Part shown: positions 42,746-55,400 of the stretch, in pieces | Numbering within the stretch: position 1 is the first letter of the stretch | How the letters are laid out: each line of letters starts with the position of its first letter | Origin: Polytrichum commune | Taxonomy: Eukaryota > Streptophyta > Polytrichopsida > Polytrichales > Polytrichaceae | Direction of reading: 5' to 3' | Assembly: GCA_950295325.1 (NCBI GenBank) | Contig: OX485809.1 | Span: 5,518,001 to 5,582,000, forward strand | DNA length: 64,000 nucleotides | Position numbers and translations under genes: made by a program | The notes under the pieces: generated by a model | The model's database searches: none | What the model saw: only the letters and a program-made list of their open reading frames with translations | What the model was told of the DNA's origin: nothing

Positions 42746-45700
42746 TGAATCTATTGAATTAGAGGAAGATTATGACTGGATAAATTGGTCTGATCTGTCT
42801 TCATTGGAGATTAGGAATTGATGGAATTTCTCGGTGCAATCTGGCGAACAATGTGTTGGCTTTCGTCATGGGATCTGTGCTTCGTGTTCATTGCTTAAAT
42901 TTCAAGCACAGTTCTGAGAATTTTTGCAAATTGTTTTTGGGGAATGAGCTTAAAACCAGGTCTTCAGGGCTGGCATTTGATGAGCCCCTTCACTTTCAGG
43001 GCTTTAAATTTATTAGAAGAGTATGCTTCGGAAAACAAAGGCTGTGAGCACAATTTTAACCTGAGTCACCTGTGTCAATTTTGAGCACAGTTCTGAGAAT
43101 TTTTGCCAATTCTTTTGGTGAATGAGCTAAAACCCAGAATACACGAGATGCATTTCCTTCTCCATGCCTGCTTTTTGGGTTAAAACTTTGTGGCTTTTGT
43201 GAGTGTCTGCACAAAAGACACCCGTTAAGAGGGAGCTAGCAGAGGCGATGGACCACATGCGTATATACTAATAAGGTCCCAAGTGTAACTCCTGTGTACA
43301 CATATCATGCTAGTGCTCCTCCATCTCGAAGTTTGTGCTCGAGCCTCTGAATCTCTGAAATCTACCAACATACAGGCATACATGTACGGTCTATAAACAG
43401 AGAGTTCCTGAAATGTACCGGAGAGTGAAGTTACATGTCCCCAAAGAGTGTTGATGCCTCACTACATAGCTGTTGGTGTTGAGCTCTTTAAGTAAAATAG
43501 ACGAAAAAGGCATCTAGTACGAGGGTTGCAAATTGTCTCTGGGTCAAAAATGGCATCGAGATTCATAAGCAATCACTCATCTGAAGTGGACTGCACTTCC
43601 AACTACTCTCTCACACTACTCTATCCCACAAAGTCATTTTCATTCAAAACCTAGAGTTTACATCCATGAGCAAATTGGTTATGTCCCATAATGGGCAAGG
43701 GTCAATGAATGTCTCGTTGCTGTTGTGGTTTATCATATGCTCTCTCGTCCATTTTGTAGTTTGTAGCGTTGACTATCTAGAATCTCGTTGATGTGTCTTA
43801 TCCTAATTGGACATGAGCACGTCAATTATAGACTTAACACATTATCTTCACAACCTGATCACTACTCTATCTGATATTGTGCATGTGTCACGTTGCTATG
43901 GACTATAGCATGAGGAGATCTTTCTACATCCTATAGCAAGGCTCCTGACATATAATTTATATACTATAGTGTATAGTAGATATTGGCGATGAAACACACA
44001 TGCGAGGCATTGTACTCGGCAAAAGGGGAAAGGGAAGGCCAACCACCTGGAAACTAAGGCAGGTGAGGCTAATGTGGGCACCTCTAGCTCTGTGAAATCA
44101 TCCATCCAATGGATTCGAGCATTAGTAGCTTGAGCATGTTAGCAATTGCGAATCACGACCAAAGAATTTGAAATTGCTAAACTCGGAGTTGAGGAAGGTG
44201 TTGATCTAGGCTTCGGAATTAGAGATTCTCCACTTCCCATTGTGGCGTTATAGGGGGAACCTTTGTTTCATACAATGTTGTGCGAGGGGACAACATCATT
44301 AGCAGATTCTACATGGTTCATTTGCCAATGAAAACCAAGTTTAATGCCAATATTGGTTGTGTCATGTCTCTAAAGTGATCACATGTAAGATAAGATGTTG
44401 TTGAATTGTTTTTTCATTATAGAATACCCATAATACAAGTTGGTCGGCACCTCACAACCACATCCAACCTCCTCATTTGCCCTCCTCGGGCACAAAAATC
44501 AAGCGTGTCATAACTCAGTAGATAGCACTCCTCATTATGGAGGGTAGTGGGTGTAGTTTGACTTATGTGAAGGTGATTAACAAAAATATCATCAAGCGGC
44601 AACTCAACACCGTATATTACTCACCCACCCAATTAAAGTGATTGTACCACTGATTAGGAACCCAAAATAGGTGTATGATTGAGAAAGCTAACTAAATCAG
44701 CCTCATCAACCTCAGGAGTTATTAGCATCTATGGATGTATTTGAGCATCATTGTCCTGAGGTAAACTGAATAGTGTTTCACTTTCCCTAGTTGAGAATAT
44801 GGAAATTAAAATAATATTGGAACCACCCAGTAAGCAACGTGTACTCTTTTGGAATATTAGAATAATATTTTCATGTGCTTGGAAGTGACCTTGTTATTGA
44901 AGAGACACATCCATTTCAACTTCTAGTAGTAGTACATCACTTTATGGAACTGCACCATTCATTTTCAATTGGTGTATTGTTTACTATCTGGAGTTATACA
45001 CTGCTCCCGCTAATTATAAAGATAACACATCCTTTTTATCCTTGGAATATAGACTTATAGTACTATATGTAGTTTAACTGCAAATAACAATCCACACTAA
45101 TTGAAATAAAAGGCATAACGCTAGTGCTCCAGAGACAGAGACAAGCTCTATGATGCACCAGCAATTTTATTGCTTCTCAAAAACCAAAGTCTATCTGAAC
45201 TCCATCACCTCAACATGCTTCTAACACAAGCTGCTAAAAACTAACATGTAAGTAAAACTAGACGAAGTCACAAGTCCAGAATTACACCATGTTGAATTCT
45301 ATTGTTTTCACTATCCAACATATATTATATAGATTTCACGTGTTTGGTTTTTTCATCATATTTTAATAGCATAATATTCAAGTAATCACTAAGTATTCAC
45401 ATATCTCTCGTAAACTGTTAGGTATATGAGAAGTGTATCAACGGATCCGCCCATAGAAACCAACCAACCCAAAAAGTCCAACTTTTGGAAATATGTCAAG
45501 ATTTACTTAGGCCCATGCCACACGAGAGCTAGAGAAAGTTTCACAACTTCCTCCAACATGGCACTTTGCTTTTGAAAAGTCTCCTTTTCCTTGTTTTCCT
45601 CCTTATACTGTGGAATTCCAAGCACTAGTGCCCGGTAGTATTGAACTACATTTATTGTGCCATGTCACTCTACTTTATTGCCAAGTAGATCCCGAAGCAA

Positions 45701-46079
45701 TATCCAAAGCAAAATCCAAAGCTAAAAAGTCATTGTTGCCACCCCCCATACTTCCTCTCATGTGGCAACCACTTGCTCATTTGAACCAATGCTATTCATC
45801 CAACTCACTGCCGTTCATGCAAGTTTCCTCCTGTGTGGTTCCCACCTTAGATACGAATTTAAACCTAAATATGAGTACATGGTTCCCCCTAGTCATTGAG
45901 CGAAACCAAAATTCCCCTCCTCCATGAACCATATCCATTATAGTGGACTAAGCCTAAGTAAAGTAAACAACATAATCAAATCGTTACCTAATAAACCATA
46001 ATTTATATGAGCATAGAACCCACCTTCCGAAAGGTAGGCAGTAACTCACTCAAATGGGCTCACCATCATATAAAGCCCT

Positions 46080-46094
46080 CACTACAAGAAAATG
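46080..46094 (+). mobile_element. CACTA-type transposon terminus
   Basis: CACTACAAGAAAATG matches the common terminus of plant CACTA elements. The matching right end (TTTTCTTGTAGTG) was not found in the window, so this is probably a truncated or outside-extending element. Confidence 0.4.
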
Positions 46095-46429
46095 AAGCAC
46101 TCATGGGTGGCCCTTCCTTTTCAATTTACATGGACTTCTAGGGTCTCGATTTAGGAGACCTACTTAATTTTTTGTTTTTGTGTTTTTTTTTTTAAAACAC
46201 ATGAGGTGCGTGGTCACTTGGCTAGTTTTTTTTTGGTCAAGTAGAGACAAGATTTCACGATTGAGAATCAAACCGCCAACCACTTCATTTGGTTTTCGGC
46301 ACCTCTCCACTATCATCCAATAGTTTAGGGTCATCTCAAAACAACTTATTTAGAGTTCTCAAGTTCAAATTCTAGAATGCCTCTCACTTGAGTTATTCCA
46401 AACACACACACATGGGCATCAGTTCTACA

Positions 46430-46800
46430 TAAGGTAAGCGGGCTCAATTTGGTTTCTTCTCTTAAGCAGACACCTATATTTAAATAGTGTGGGGTTATGT
46501 GTGGATCTAAGAACGAACATCGAAAAGACATGTATTTTCAAAGAAATTGAACTACCATGCTCAACATCTCTCAATCGTTCTAAATTCAATAGTCAACTTA
46601 ATTTGAGAGGGGGATGCTATAATAATTATCTTATAATAGAAAGAGAAGCTTCACTTTGACAATAAATACGTTATTCATGTGAGCTCAATAAATTGAGAGA
46701 GATATTTCTATGGACACGATTTAACTTTGCTAATTATTTTGCACTAATTGCATGTTTCATATCCTACGAAAAGTGGGTGGAGAGCTAAATGAGAGTTGAA
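46430..46800 (-). mobile_element. Miniature element M1 copy
   Basis: This is a reverse-orientation copy starting TAAGGTAAGCGGGCTC. It includes ACACCTATATTTAAATAGTG, CATCGAAAAGACATG, AATAGTCAACTTAATTTGAG and, near its right end, TTTCATATCCTACGAAAAGTGG. Confidence 0.65.
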
Positions 46801-47386
46801 AGTGTCTAAAAGTATCAAACAATTGACATGTGTTGTATTTTAAAGAGAATGTACATATGGCACAAACTAATCATATAAATGTGAGCATCATGGATAATAA
46901 CCATGATCAGTATTATACAAACGGGCTCACGTTCATGTTGATGCTAGAACACCAACATTATTTCTTCTTCTTTTCCTTTTCCTTTCTATTGTGGTGAGCA
47001 CAACTTCCAAGTTGAGTCCATAATTGTACGAAAGACCAACTTAGGATTCCACGTTGTTTCCAATTTTTGAAAAGTCAAGAATAATTGCATTTATCATTGG
47101 AGTGCAATCACGATCTTTAACATGTAGAATTTTCAAATATTGTTCATAGAGAATATTGACAGCTGGTCACTTGTTCTATTATTATTCATTAGTTCAACTA
47201 ACAACCAGAAACAAGCTCCGGACCTTCAACCAGATTTTCATAAACATTTAAAGGATGATAAAGTATTTTGGAGAGTTGGATTGTTGAGTTGAATTCAATT
47301 GGAATCCATTCCGAATTTATAAGCACGTCAAGCATCATGTGCTTACATTTTAGTATACAAGAGGAAGATATTCTTGAGCATACTAA

Positions 47387-47901
47387 GGGGCGGTTTACAC
47401 TATGGACCATGAAGTCGTCCCACGTAAGAGGCCTATTTTGCGTGGGACGACTTCATGGGACGACTTCCATGGTCCGAGTTACTAAAATATTAGTTTTCAT
47501 GGTTCATGGGCCCTTCACTAGGTGTAAACCGAATGTGGACCAAGAGGAATGACCACACACCAAAAAGTGAAGGTGCTGATTTTTTTAATACATGCCCAAA
47601 AAAAATCGGGAAAAAAAATATTAATTTTTTTTTTTCAGCCAATGGCTGATTTTCAGCCTTACGGCTCCCTTGATTTCCGTTGAGTCGAGCATTTTGCCTC
47701 GCCTCAACGGAAAACCCGTTGGACCATGGCACATTATCCAAATGGCAAATTTTAGTAGTTTTTGGGGACCTCAAAGTTAGTGGTCATTCTCCTTTTTTCA
47801 AGGTAGTGTAAAGCCAAATGGGACCAAGAGCACTTTACTCTCCAATCACAGATTTTAGAATTTCATGGTCATGGCTCTTGGTCCATAGTGTAAACCGCCC
47901 C
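47387..47901 (+). mobile_element. PIF/Harbinger-type MITE, 515 bp
   Basis: The termini GGGGCGGTTTACACTATGGA and CCATAGTGTAAACCGCCCC are flanked by TAA on both sides (47384-47386 and 47902-47904). The right 270 bp nearly equals that of the copy at 38216; the left part differs and contains its own short inverted blocks around GACTTCATGGGACGACTTCC. Confidence 0.92.
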
Positions 47902-47904
47902 TAA

Positions 47905-48049
47905 GTGTCAAGTGTCATTTGTGTACACTTTTAATCAACTTGTACACCATTGTGTAAGAACATTATTGAGCATACCCATGCCATGTAAGCGCACTCGAGC
48001 GCCAAGTGTCATGAGGTGACACTAATGGTGAAGTTGTTGATCATTATTA
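47905..48049. other. Spacer between two MITEs
   Basis: Nothing recognisable apart from two copies of the word AAGTGTCAT. Confidence 0.4.
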
Positions 48050-48410
48050 GGGGTTGTCACACCTCTTTCTTCGCATTCTCGGAGAATGGAGAATGGGGAC
48101 GTGGCACGCTCTCCTTGAATGTCAGAGGGCCCATTCTCGGAGAATGGAGAATGGAGAATGAAGAAAACTTCTTGTGCGAAGGTTTTACATATTTTCACCT
48201 GGGGTCGCTTCTTTTTGAAGTGTGTGAATAGAGCACAAATTCTTACCACATGCAGGCGACAATGGTAATTCCCATTCTCCATTCTCCATTCTCCACGGGC
48301 CACAAAGAGGTATCGCACCTTTCTCCATGGAGAAGCTATCCTATTGGCTCCTCTTTTTCCTCATTCTCCATTCTCCATTCTCCCATTCTCCGAGGAGGTG
48401 TGACAACCCC
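48050..48410 (+). mobile_element. MITE with GGGGTTGTCACACCTC termini and internal hairpin repeats
   Basis: The ends GGGGTTGTCACACCTC and GAGGTGTGACAACCCC are perfect inverted repeats, flanked by TA (or, read one base differently, by ATT). The interior is mostly short repeats of GGAGAATGGAGAATG in the left half and CCATTCTCCATTCTCC in the right half. The whole 361 bp could therefore fold into a long imperfect hairpin. The superfamily is unclear. Confidence 0.85.
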
Positions 48411-49491
48411 TATTGTAACCTAGCATATGCCTCAAAATTGGATAAATATTACACATGTTAAACTTATTACCATAATTGGTGTAGCGCATATAAAAGACTT
48501 TCATGCTCAACTTGAAACGAAGCATAAAGCACATGCATTTCAATGTGAACCCTGTTGAAGCCTTTCATTCTTGTCAACAAGTAAACATGGCAATACGTAA
48601 ATATGTTCTTCATTATCAAAGTGATGATTGCCAAGTTCATTAATTGGTCTCATAGGTACCCCTAATTTATGTTCACTATTGAACCTAGAATGGTGACCAT
48701 ATTTTGAGCACGCGGCTGGTTCTCTTCTAAACACATGTCTTTTGCTCAACAACTATCAAAAAGATGAAAGATCCTCAATCCATCTTCATGTTTTCCAACT
48801 TCTACCAATTAGATATCCATAACAAAAACTTGTGTTGCATTAACAAATCTACAAAACACAAGCAAAAGTTGGATCTCCCATGATTTACTTAGGATTATCA
48901 AGAGTGCATGCTTGTTGATTGCTTACAAATATCCTCAAATTGTGTTCCATTATTAGAGTGGAGTAACAAACTCCACACTTAGAATCTGCAGGCATAGTTT
49001 AATCTCTGTTAAACATGTGTCTCTATGGTGTTTGTTCTTTGATCCTCACCTAACCACACTGTATGCTGCACTATGTCCACTCTGATATGTCTGCTCTTAA
49101 TTTAGACTAAGAAGATAATTCAATAGAGTCTCAGAGACTACACTCTCCCCCCATGTCAATATTTTACAGATATAAAAAGCAAGCAACCAACCAACCATTC
49201 AATGGTTCTAAATTCTGGCAACTGGTCAACCCAATCATTCGATCAACCCATTTCTATCAATATATTTATGTGGTTACCAAGAGAAACCTGTGGGGGGCGC
49301 TTATAAATTGCGTCCACCATACGAACTTCATAATCCCCTCAATATACAAAAGGTAGCTGCAAAATGCAAGCCAACACGTGTATGGCTAACCTTATGATCC
49401 TACGCAATGGTTGTCTACTCCAGTCTTCTAAGTGTTTTTAAGTATGTGCAGGAAAGTGCAAAAGAATATTGTGTACAGCGGTACATGTCAG
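48411..49491. other. Region downstream of the synthase gene
   Basis: This includes a partial M1 element copy (48598-48770). It probably also includes the 3' untranslated region and end of the minus-strand synthase transcript, without a clear polyadenylation signal that I would commit to. Confidence 0.45.
48598..48770 (+). mobile_element. Miniature element M1, partial copy
   Basis: This is only the middle of the element: TTCATTATCAAAGTGATGATT, CATAGGTACCCCTAATTT, TATTTTGAGCACGCGG and CTTCTAAACACATGTC. Both ends are missing. Confidence 0.6.
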
Positions 49492-52400
49492 TCATGCGGT
49501 TGGAAAGGAAACTTGATAGGAGCCCAATGCAGCTTCATTTCCAGGCCTTGAAAACACAATCTGGAAGAACCAATATGCACATGTCACTTATTGTAGATAA
49601 AAGTTTCAGAGAAAATTAGCAGATTTTCAAAGGCACACTGCTTCTTCCCAGTGAAACAAATTGCAACCCAACAAACATGCAAGGTAGATGGGCCTTACAG
49701 GGCTACTCTTTCTGACTAGCCCACTTCCCCCACAAATAGTACAAGATGGTTAGCAAATCAAAATCAAGGCTGTAGCCCCTTTCCTTCAGCTTTTTAGCTC
49801 ATATGAATATATTCTTTGTTATCATAGTGAAGATTCTCATGATCCTGAAATGCTCATGTAGGCTCCCCCAATTATATTGACTATTGAGCCTACAATGGTT
49901 ATCATATTATGAGTATGCAGTCCAATCTCTTCTAAACAGATCTTTTTTTGGTATCCATCCTTGGAGCTACCCTAAACCAACCCACATACCACTCAAATGC
50001 AGGTATCCTGATAAGAAGAGTAACCAAATAAGGGTTGTCTACCTTAGAAGCTTACTCCAGTCCTCATCGCAAAGTTTTCAACTGCTACACACTGAGCTAA
50101 CACAAGCGGGCCTAATTCAATTACTTATCTTAATTTGAAACCTATATTTGAGTGGTTAGGTTTGGATCCAAGAACACTAAAAAGACGTTTAAAAAAGATT
50201 GCCCTCAGTGCTCCAAACTTGTTAAATAATATGTTAAGGTCAATAGTCAACATAATTGGAGGGGCCTGTGGGATTGTTTAGGAAGAAATAGAATCTTTGA
50301 TTTCATAATGAGTCTTCAATTTAAAATATTCATAATAGAATCTTCGGTTTTACATATTCTTGCCAAATATTTCTAATAGTAAGTATGGCTAGCACTATAG
50401 TTATGTGTCTGGGTTATCTCAAAGAAGAGAGTTTGAATGATTTTGAATCTATTGTCTGAACTCTACTTTCTACTTGCAGTACGCTATTCATGATATCCTT
50501 TATGATTTAGTTGTCATAAGATATTCATTAGAGCTCCACAAATTATGAGGAAAAAGGCTACAGCCTTGATTTTGATTTGCTATTCATCTCATATTAATCG
50601 CATATTTTATATCCTAGAAGTGGGCTAATCAGATAAAGTAACATTTGAGTACCTTACAAGTTATGATGGATTAAGGGCTTGAAGTACCTGGAGGACTCCT
50701 AGGGTGCAAGACTTGAAACCCGCAGCACAGTAGAAGAAATAGTAATCCCACATGCGGATGAACTTCTCGCTGAAACCAAGTTGCAATATTTTGCTGTAGA
50801 AACAAACAAGTACTTTCAGCTTATAAGCCTCACTTTCATCAATATTTCAAGGCTCTGAATAACTCCCAACAGACTGTAATATGCTTCTACAAACTTCCTC
50901 TGTTGGTGTACAAATACAAATACTGCTGGGTACTTTCTCCTACTTCCAGTCATGTTTACCCTTGGTAGGTATTCTCCAAAGTCTCTTCAACATACATAGT
51001 TAGGTCTACAAGTTGCAGAAAGACAATACCTTCGATTATTTTGAAACTGCTGTTGCCATCTGAGAAGAGTTTCACAATAGTGGACCCCAATGTTCTCCAT
51101 GTGTTCTACACTGCACCACAAACCAGAGATATGTAAAGGCTGTGAGATTCAAGAACAATTCCCCACAGGTCCCCCAGAGGTAGTGCCAAACATTCTGAAC
51201 CTTTTCCAAACCATATACCAAAATATTATTTCTGAAAAGTAGAGGTATCCTTAAAAGTCTCTCAGAAACTTGTGAAAAGTTCTTTTTCATATAGCCAAAC
51301 GCTTCCCTTTCATTTCATCAATATTGGATGTTTTAATACCACTTGAACACTCGACCACTACAAATTCACAAGTGGGGAGCAATTCCTTACCGAGACATAA
51401 GCTTAAAGAAAAATTAGGGTGAACTCTACTATGGTATTTCAAAAAGCAGTTTCGTTAGTGCATGGAGCTGTACCAAAAGGAAGAGCCAGAAGCCATAGCT
51501 GCAGTGAGGGTAGCAAAAGCTGGAAGGCAACCCCCTGGAAAGATATACTCTTTGATGAAGTCAGAGCTTTGTCGGTATGCGTCATATCTCTCCTCTGGGA
51601 TTGATATAACCTGCAAAACATTGCCCTCACAACATTACTCCAAATATACAGATTGGACCCAAAAAGTTTGTGAAACAACAAGGGCTTCTAACAGCACCCA
51701 TGTTGCACAAGATGTGTGGACCTCAATTGGAAACTTTTAGCTCTGCACTCCATTCTCATGGAATATGACACACAACCAGTGTCACATAATTAGCAAATCC
51801 AAATCATGCCCACAACCATTTTCCTCACAATTTTTTGAGCTCATCTGAATACCAAATTGAAGATTCTCGTGCTTATTAAATGGTCTTATAGGTCCCCCCC
51901 CAATTATGTTGGCTATTGAGCCTAGAATAGTTATCATATTCTGAGCACATGGTCCAATCTCTTTGAAACACGCACCTTTTTGGTGTCCGTTCTTAGATCC
52001 ATACCTAAACACACACTACTCAAATCTAAGGTAGACAACCCTTATTCAAGTACTATTCTTATTACGACACCTATATTTGACTGGTATGTGGTTTGGTGTG
52101 GCTCCAAGAAAGGACACCAAAAAGACATGTGTTTACGAGAGATTGGACTACATGCTCAAAATAAGATAACCATTCTAGGCTCAATACTCATCATAATTGG
52201 TAGGACCTACATGACCATTAAATGAGCACATGAATCTTCACTTTGATAATGAGTAAGACTTTCTTATGAGCTCTGAAAATCATGAGGGAAGTGGTTACAG
52301 CGTCGATTTGGATATGCCAACCATCTTGCACTAATCTCTTGTTTCATATCCTATGAGAAGTGGGCTAGTCGGAAAGTGTAATGATTTAAGACCTATCTAT

Positions 52401-55400
52401 CTTAGATGTGTACATTTTAGAGGTGTTGGATTAAGATTCGTCTACCTTATATTAGAATAATTACTGCACATGGAGGAAACTCCACTGTTCAGGTTAGAGA
52501 AGAATTGTGTTACTTTGCTCAGCCCTCAAATGAGGGTGATCAACTGTAACTAGCAGTCCAAAAGATTGTTAATTTCAGGCCCAAACATCTCTATAACCAA
52601 TATGTGGTACAGTCGATACTTTTAGGGCACATACAGTTTATGCTTTCATGTACTCATCGTGTAGAATTTTGATCTCGCTCATGAGAGTTATGTACCTGAA
52701 CAACTAGGAGGCCGTCCTTGGCAAGAAGTTTATCACAGCATGTGAACCACTCTCTGTAGTACTCGTGACCTACTGCTTCCAGCATCTCACTGCAAATCAA
52801 ATGCGTCTTTTAGGAGAAGAAAAAACAAGAGAGTTATTTTGCTTGAAATTACAAGTTTTAGCAGAAAAAAACTGGAAAAATTTGTTCCAAACTTTTGATT
52901 GATATAGAGTATCCCCAAAATAATGGTATAAATTAGCACCATACAACTGGAGACCTCCGCGACTTATCAATAGAAATACAATTGAAAACACTATGACATG
53001 GGATATGGTAACAAAAACATCTTCGAAGGGTGTCAATCAAAACACTCCCTTGTGGCCCCACAAAGGGTTTTTAGTACACATTGTTCCTAAGATGGCCTGA
53101 ACTTTGGATTGATGGGATTGTACCATGAAATGATACGGTTGTACTTATGATAACCTCGCACATTCCGATAATCCACTAGTTGGAATGTGATTTTATCCTG
53201 CGACAGAAAGTCAAAATCAACAAACCAAAACATCAGAACGTCCAACTTAATCAATCGGTTCACATTCTTTAATCTTTAAATTAAATCTGGGTTATGTCAA
53301 GATGATCCTATGCAAGTGACCAACATGTATAATCGATAGTGAAACGTTCCAGTTACCCTTAAGCTTGACCTGAGTTTTGGTAAGGAGTAGGTTGTTTTGC
53401 ATACAACACCTTCCATATTCTATAAATTTTTGGTGCACACTTGGGGGTAGCCTGGAGGATTGAATGAAAAACATTCTATACCGGTTCATTGAGGGTCAAA
53501 CTCACTTTGCCATGCCAAGTGGAGCTAAAATGAGTTTGGCCCTCAATGATCTGAAATAGGTTGCTCTGCATTCAAATTCAAGCACTACTGTACCTCTGAG
53601 CATACACCACAAGTGAAGACCCAAAAAAAAATTTAAAATTTAAAAGAAAAATCTGTATGTAAAACATCCAATGGGAAAACATAGGGACCAACTCCTAATG
53701 AAAGTCCCATTGACTTGGTAAAGATAACTCTATTGTTCACAAAACAACCTGGTAGAAAAAACATAGAATTCTATAAGAAATAACATACCTCTAAATGAGC
53801 CTCCTTGACACGAGCCTGGGCATAATGAAGTTGCTCCTCCGACAAAGTGATGCCAGTGTAGCAGCAACCAGTCCGCCGCACTAGTTGAATTGCAAGCGCT
53901 CCCCAGCCAGAGCCAATTTCAAGCACCTCGTGTGTACTTTCAACCCGTGCCTGATGAAACCCAAAAACTGCATTTTAGGGGAGCTGGAGCTTTCATTTTT
54001 ATTTACATGTTACGATTCAATGGTGACAACCAGTCAAATAACCTAAGGTCGGCAGGCCTTAAACAGGCACTTCTAGCTCTGTGGCTACTGGTAGGATATG
54101 ATCACGCAATTAGTGGGAGGTAATTAGCAAATCCAAATCACGCCCATAGGCATTTTCCTCATGATTTTTGGAGCTCTCATACATTGTCGAAGTGAAAATT
54201 CTCTTTCATCTTAAATAATCAGATGGGCTCCATCAACTATGTTGAATATTGAACCAAGAGCCATTAACAATTTTGAGTATATAGTCCAGTCTCTTTTGAC
54301 CACACATAATTTTGGTGTTTGTTCGTACATCCACACCTAACCATACACCACTCAAATATAGTTGTTGGATTGGAAAAAAGAAACCATGAAAGGCCCCCTT
54401 ACATCACATGATTAATATGCCTTCATCAGACTTGTTGTATTCCATCAGAAGACACTATCCTCTAAAAAGTGCCAAGAATATGATTTATATACACCATAAA
54501 CCTTTTGCAATTCAAAATTCCACCAAGTCTCACAAACCCATGAATATGATTTATACCTTGTCAATCATGTGATTGATTTTGCGCATCTGAGCATCGATCA
54601 ATGGCTCCTCTGGCCCCTGCAAAATTGAAGGAGACAGCAATTACTCTTCAGCCTGGATAGAATGGATTTTAGTCAATTGGTAACGCATGGTACAGAAAGA
54701 AAAAATCCATTGATTGGGAGATATATTCACCTTAAAAATAGCACAGGAGTAGGTCATGGTATCATCCAAAAATGAAGCGAACATGTCATTACTCTGATCC
54801 CCATCAACACAACCATATCAGATCAAAGCACATCAAGAAGCCTTATTACAGCATTTTAAGGATTCAAATGATTTGGGTTCAAATTTAGGCCAATGTTGTC
54901 ATCACAATCAATTTCAGATGACCTATCTTTCCTTCAGAAGATAGATAGTACTGTGAAAGAGACCAAACTGGCTAAATATAAGAATATACAATAACTTCTA
55001 AGATTTTAAGTCAAGGTTACCAGGTCATAGTGTTGCGAGATGTTTCTTCGTGTGTTGGTAAGAGAGTTGTCGTGCATGACATGGCGCAAGTAAGAAGTTG
55101 CAGACCCAAATGCTGATGTGAGCAGCACTGGATTCCACCAGGCCCTGTAATTTCAGATTAAAAAAACAAAATTAAAATTTTGCTATTTCGCTGTAACCTT
55201 CAAGTAGAGGCAGAAACATTTTGTTGGACAATTGGTGCACCAATGATGCAAGTTACAATAGGGTACAGGGATCTTAAATGGATACTTTGTCCAATTAGCC
55301 AAATTATCCTATGACATGAAACACACAATAAGTGCGAGATGATTAGCAAATCTGAATTGAGGCCATGGTTATTCTTGGAGCTCATACAAATATCTTACTC

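Larger units (their letters stand above)
41998..46429. other. Intergenic stretch downstream of the plus-strand HMA gene
   Basis: This holds the dispersed repeat copy at 42533, a short duplication (GAGCACAGTTCTGAGAATTTT-like blocks near 42903 and 43083) and a canonical CACTA-type terminus at 46080. No supported gene was seen. Confidence 0.5.

Noticed and set aside
50661-50687. In-frame extension of synthase exon 23 to a stop at 50661
   Set aside because: The family's conserved C-terminal IVFSRPGN block is found in an exon at 49492-49560 behind a good acceptor, and exon 23 has a matching donor, so the extension is more likely intron.
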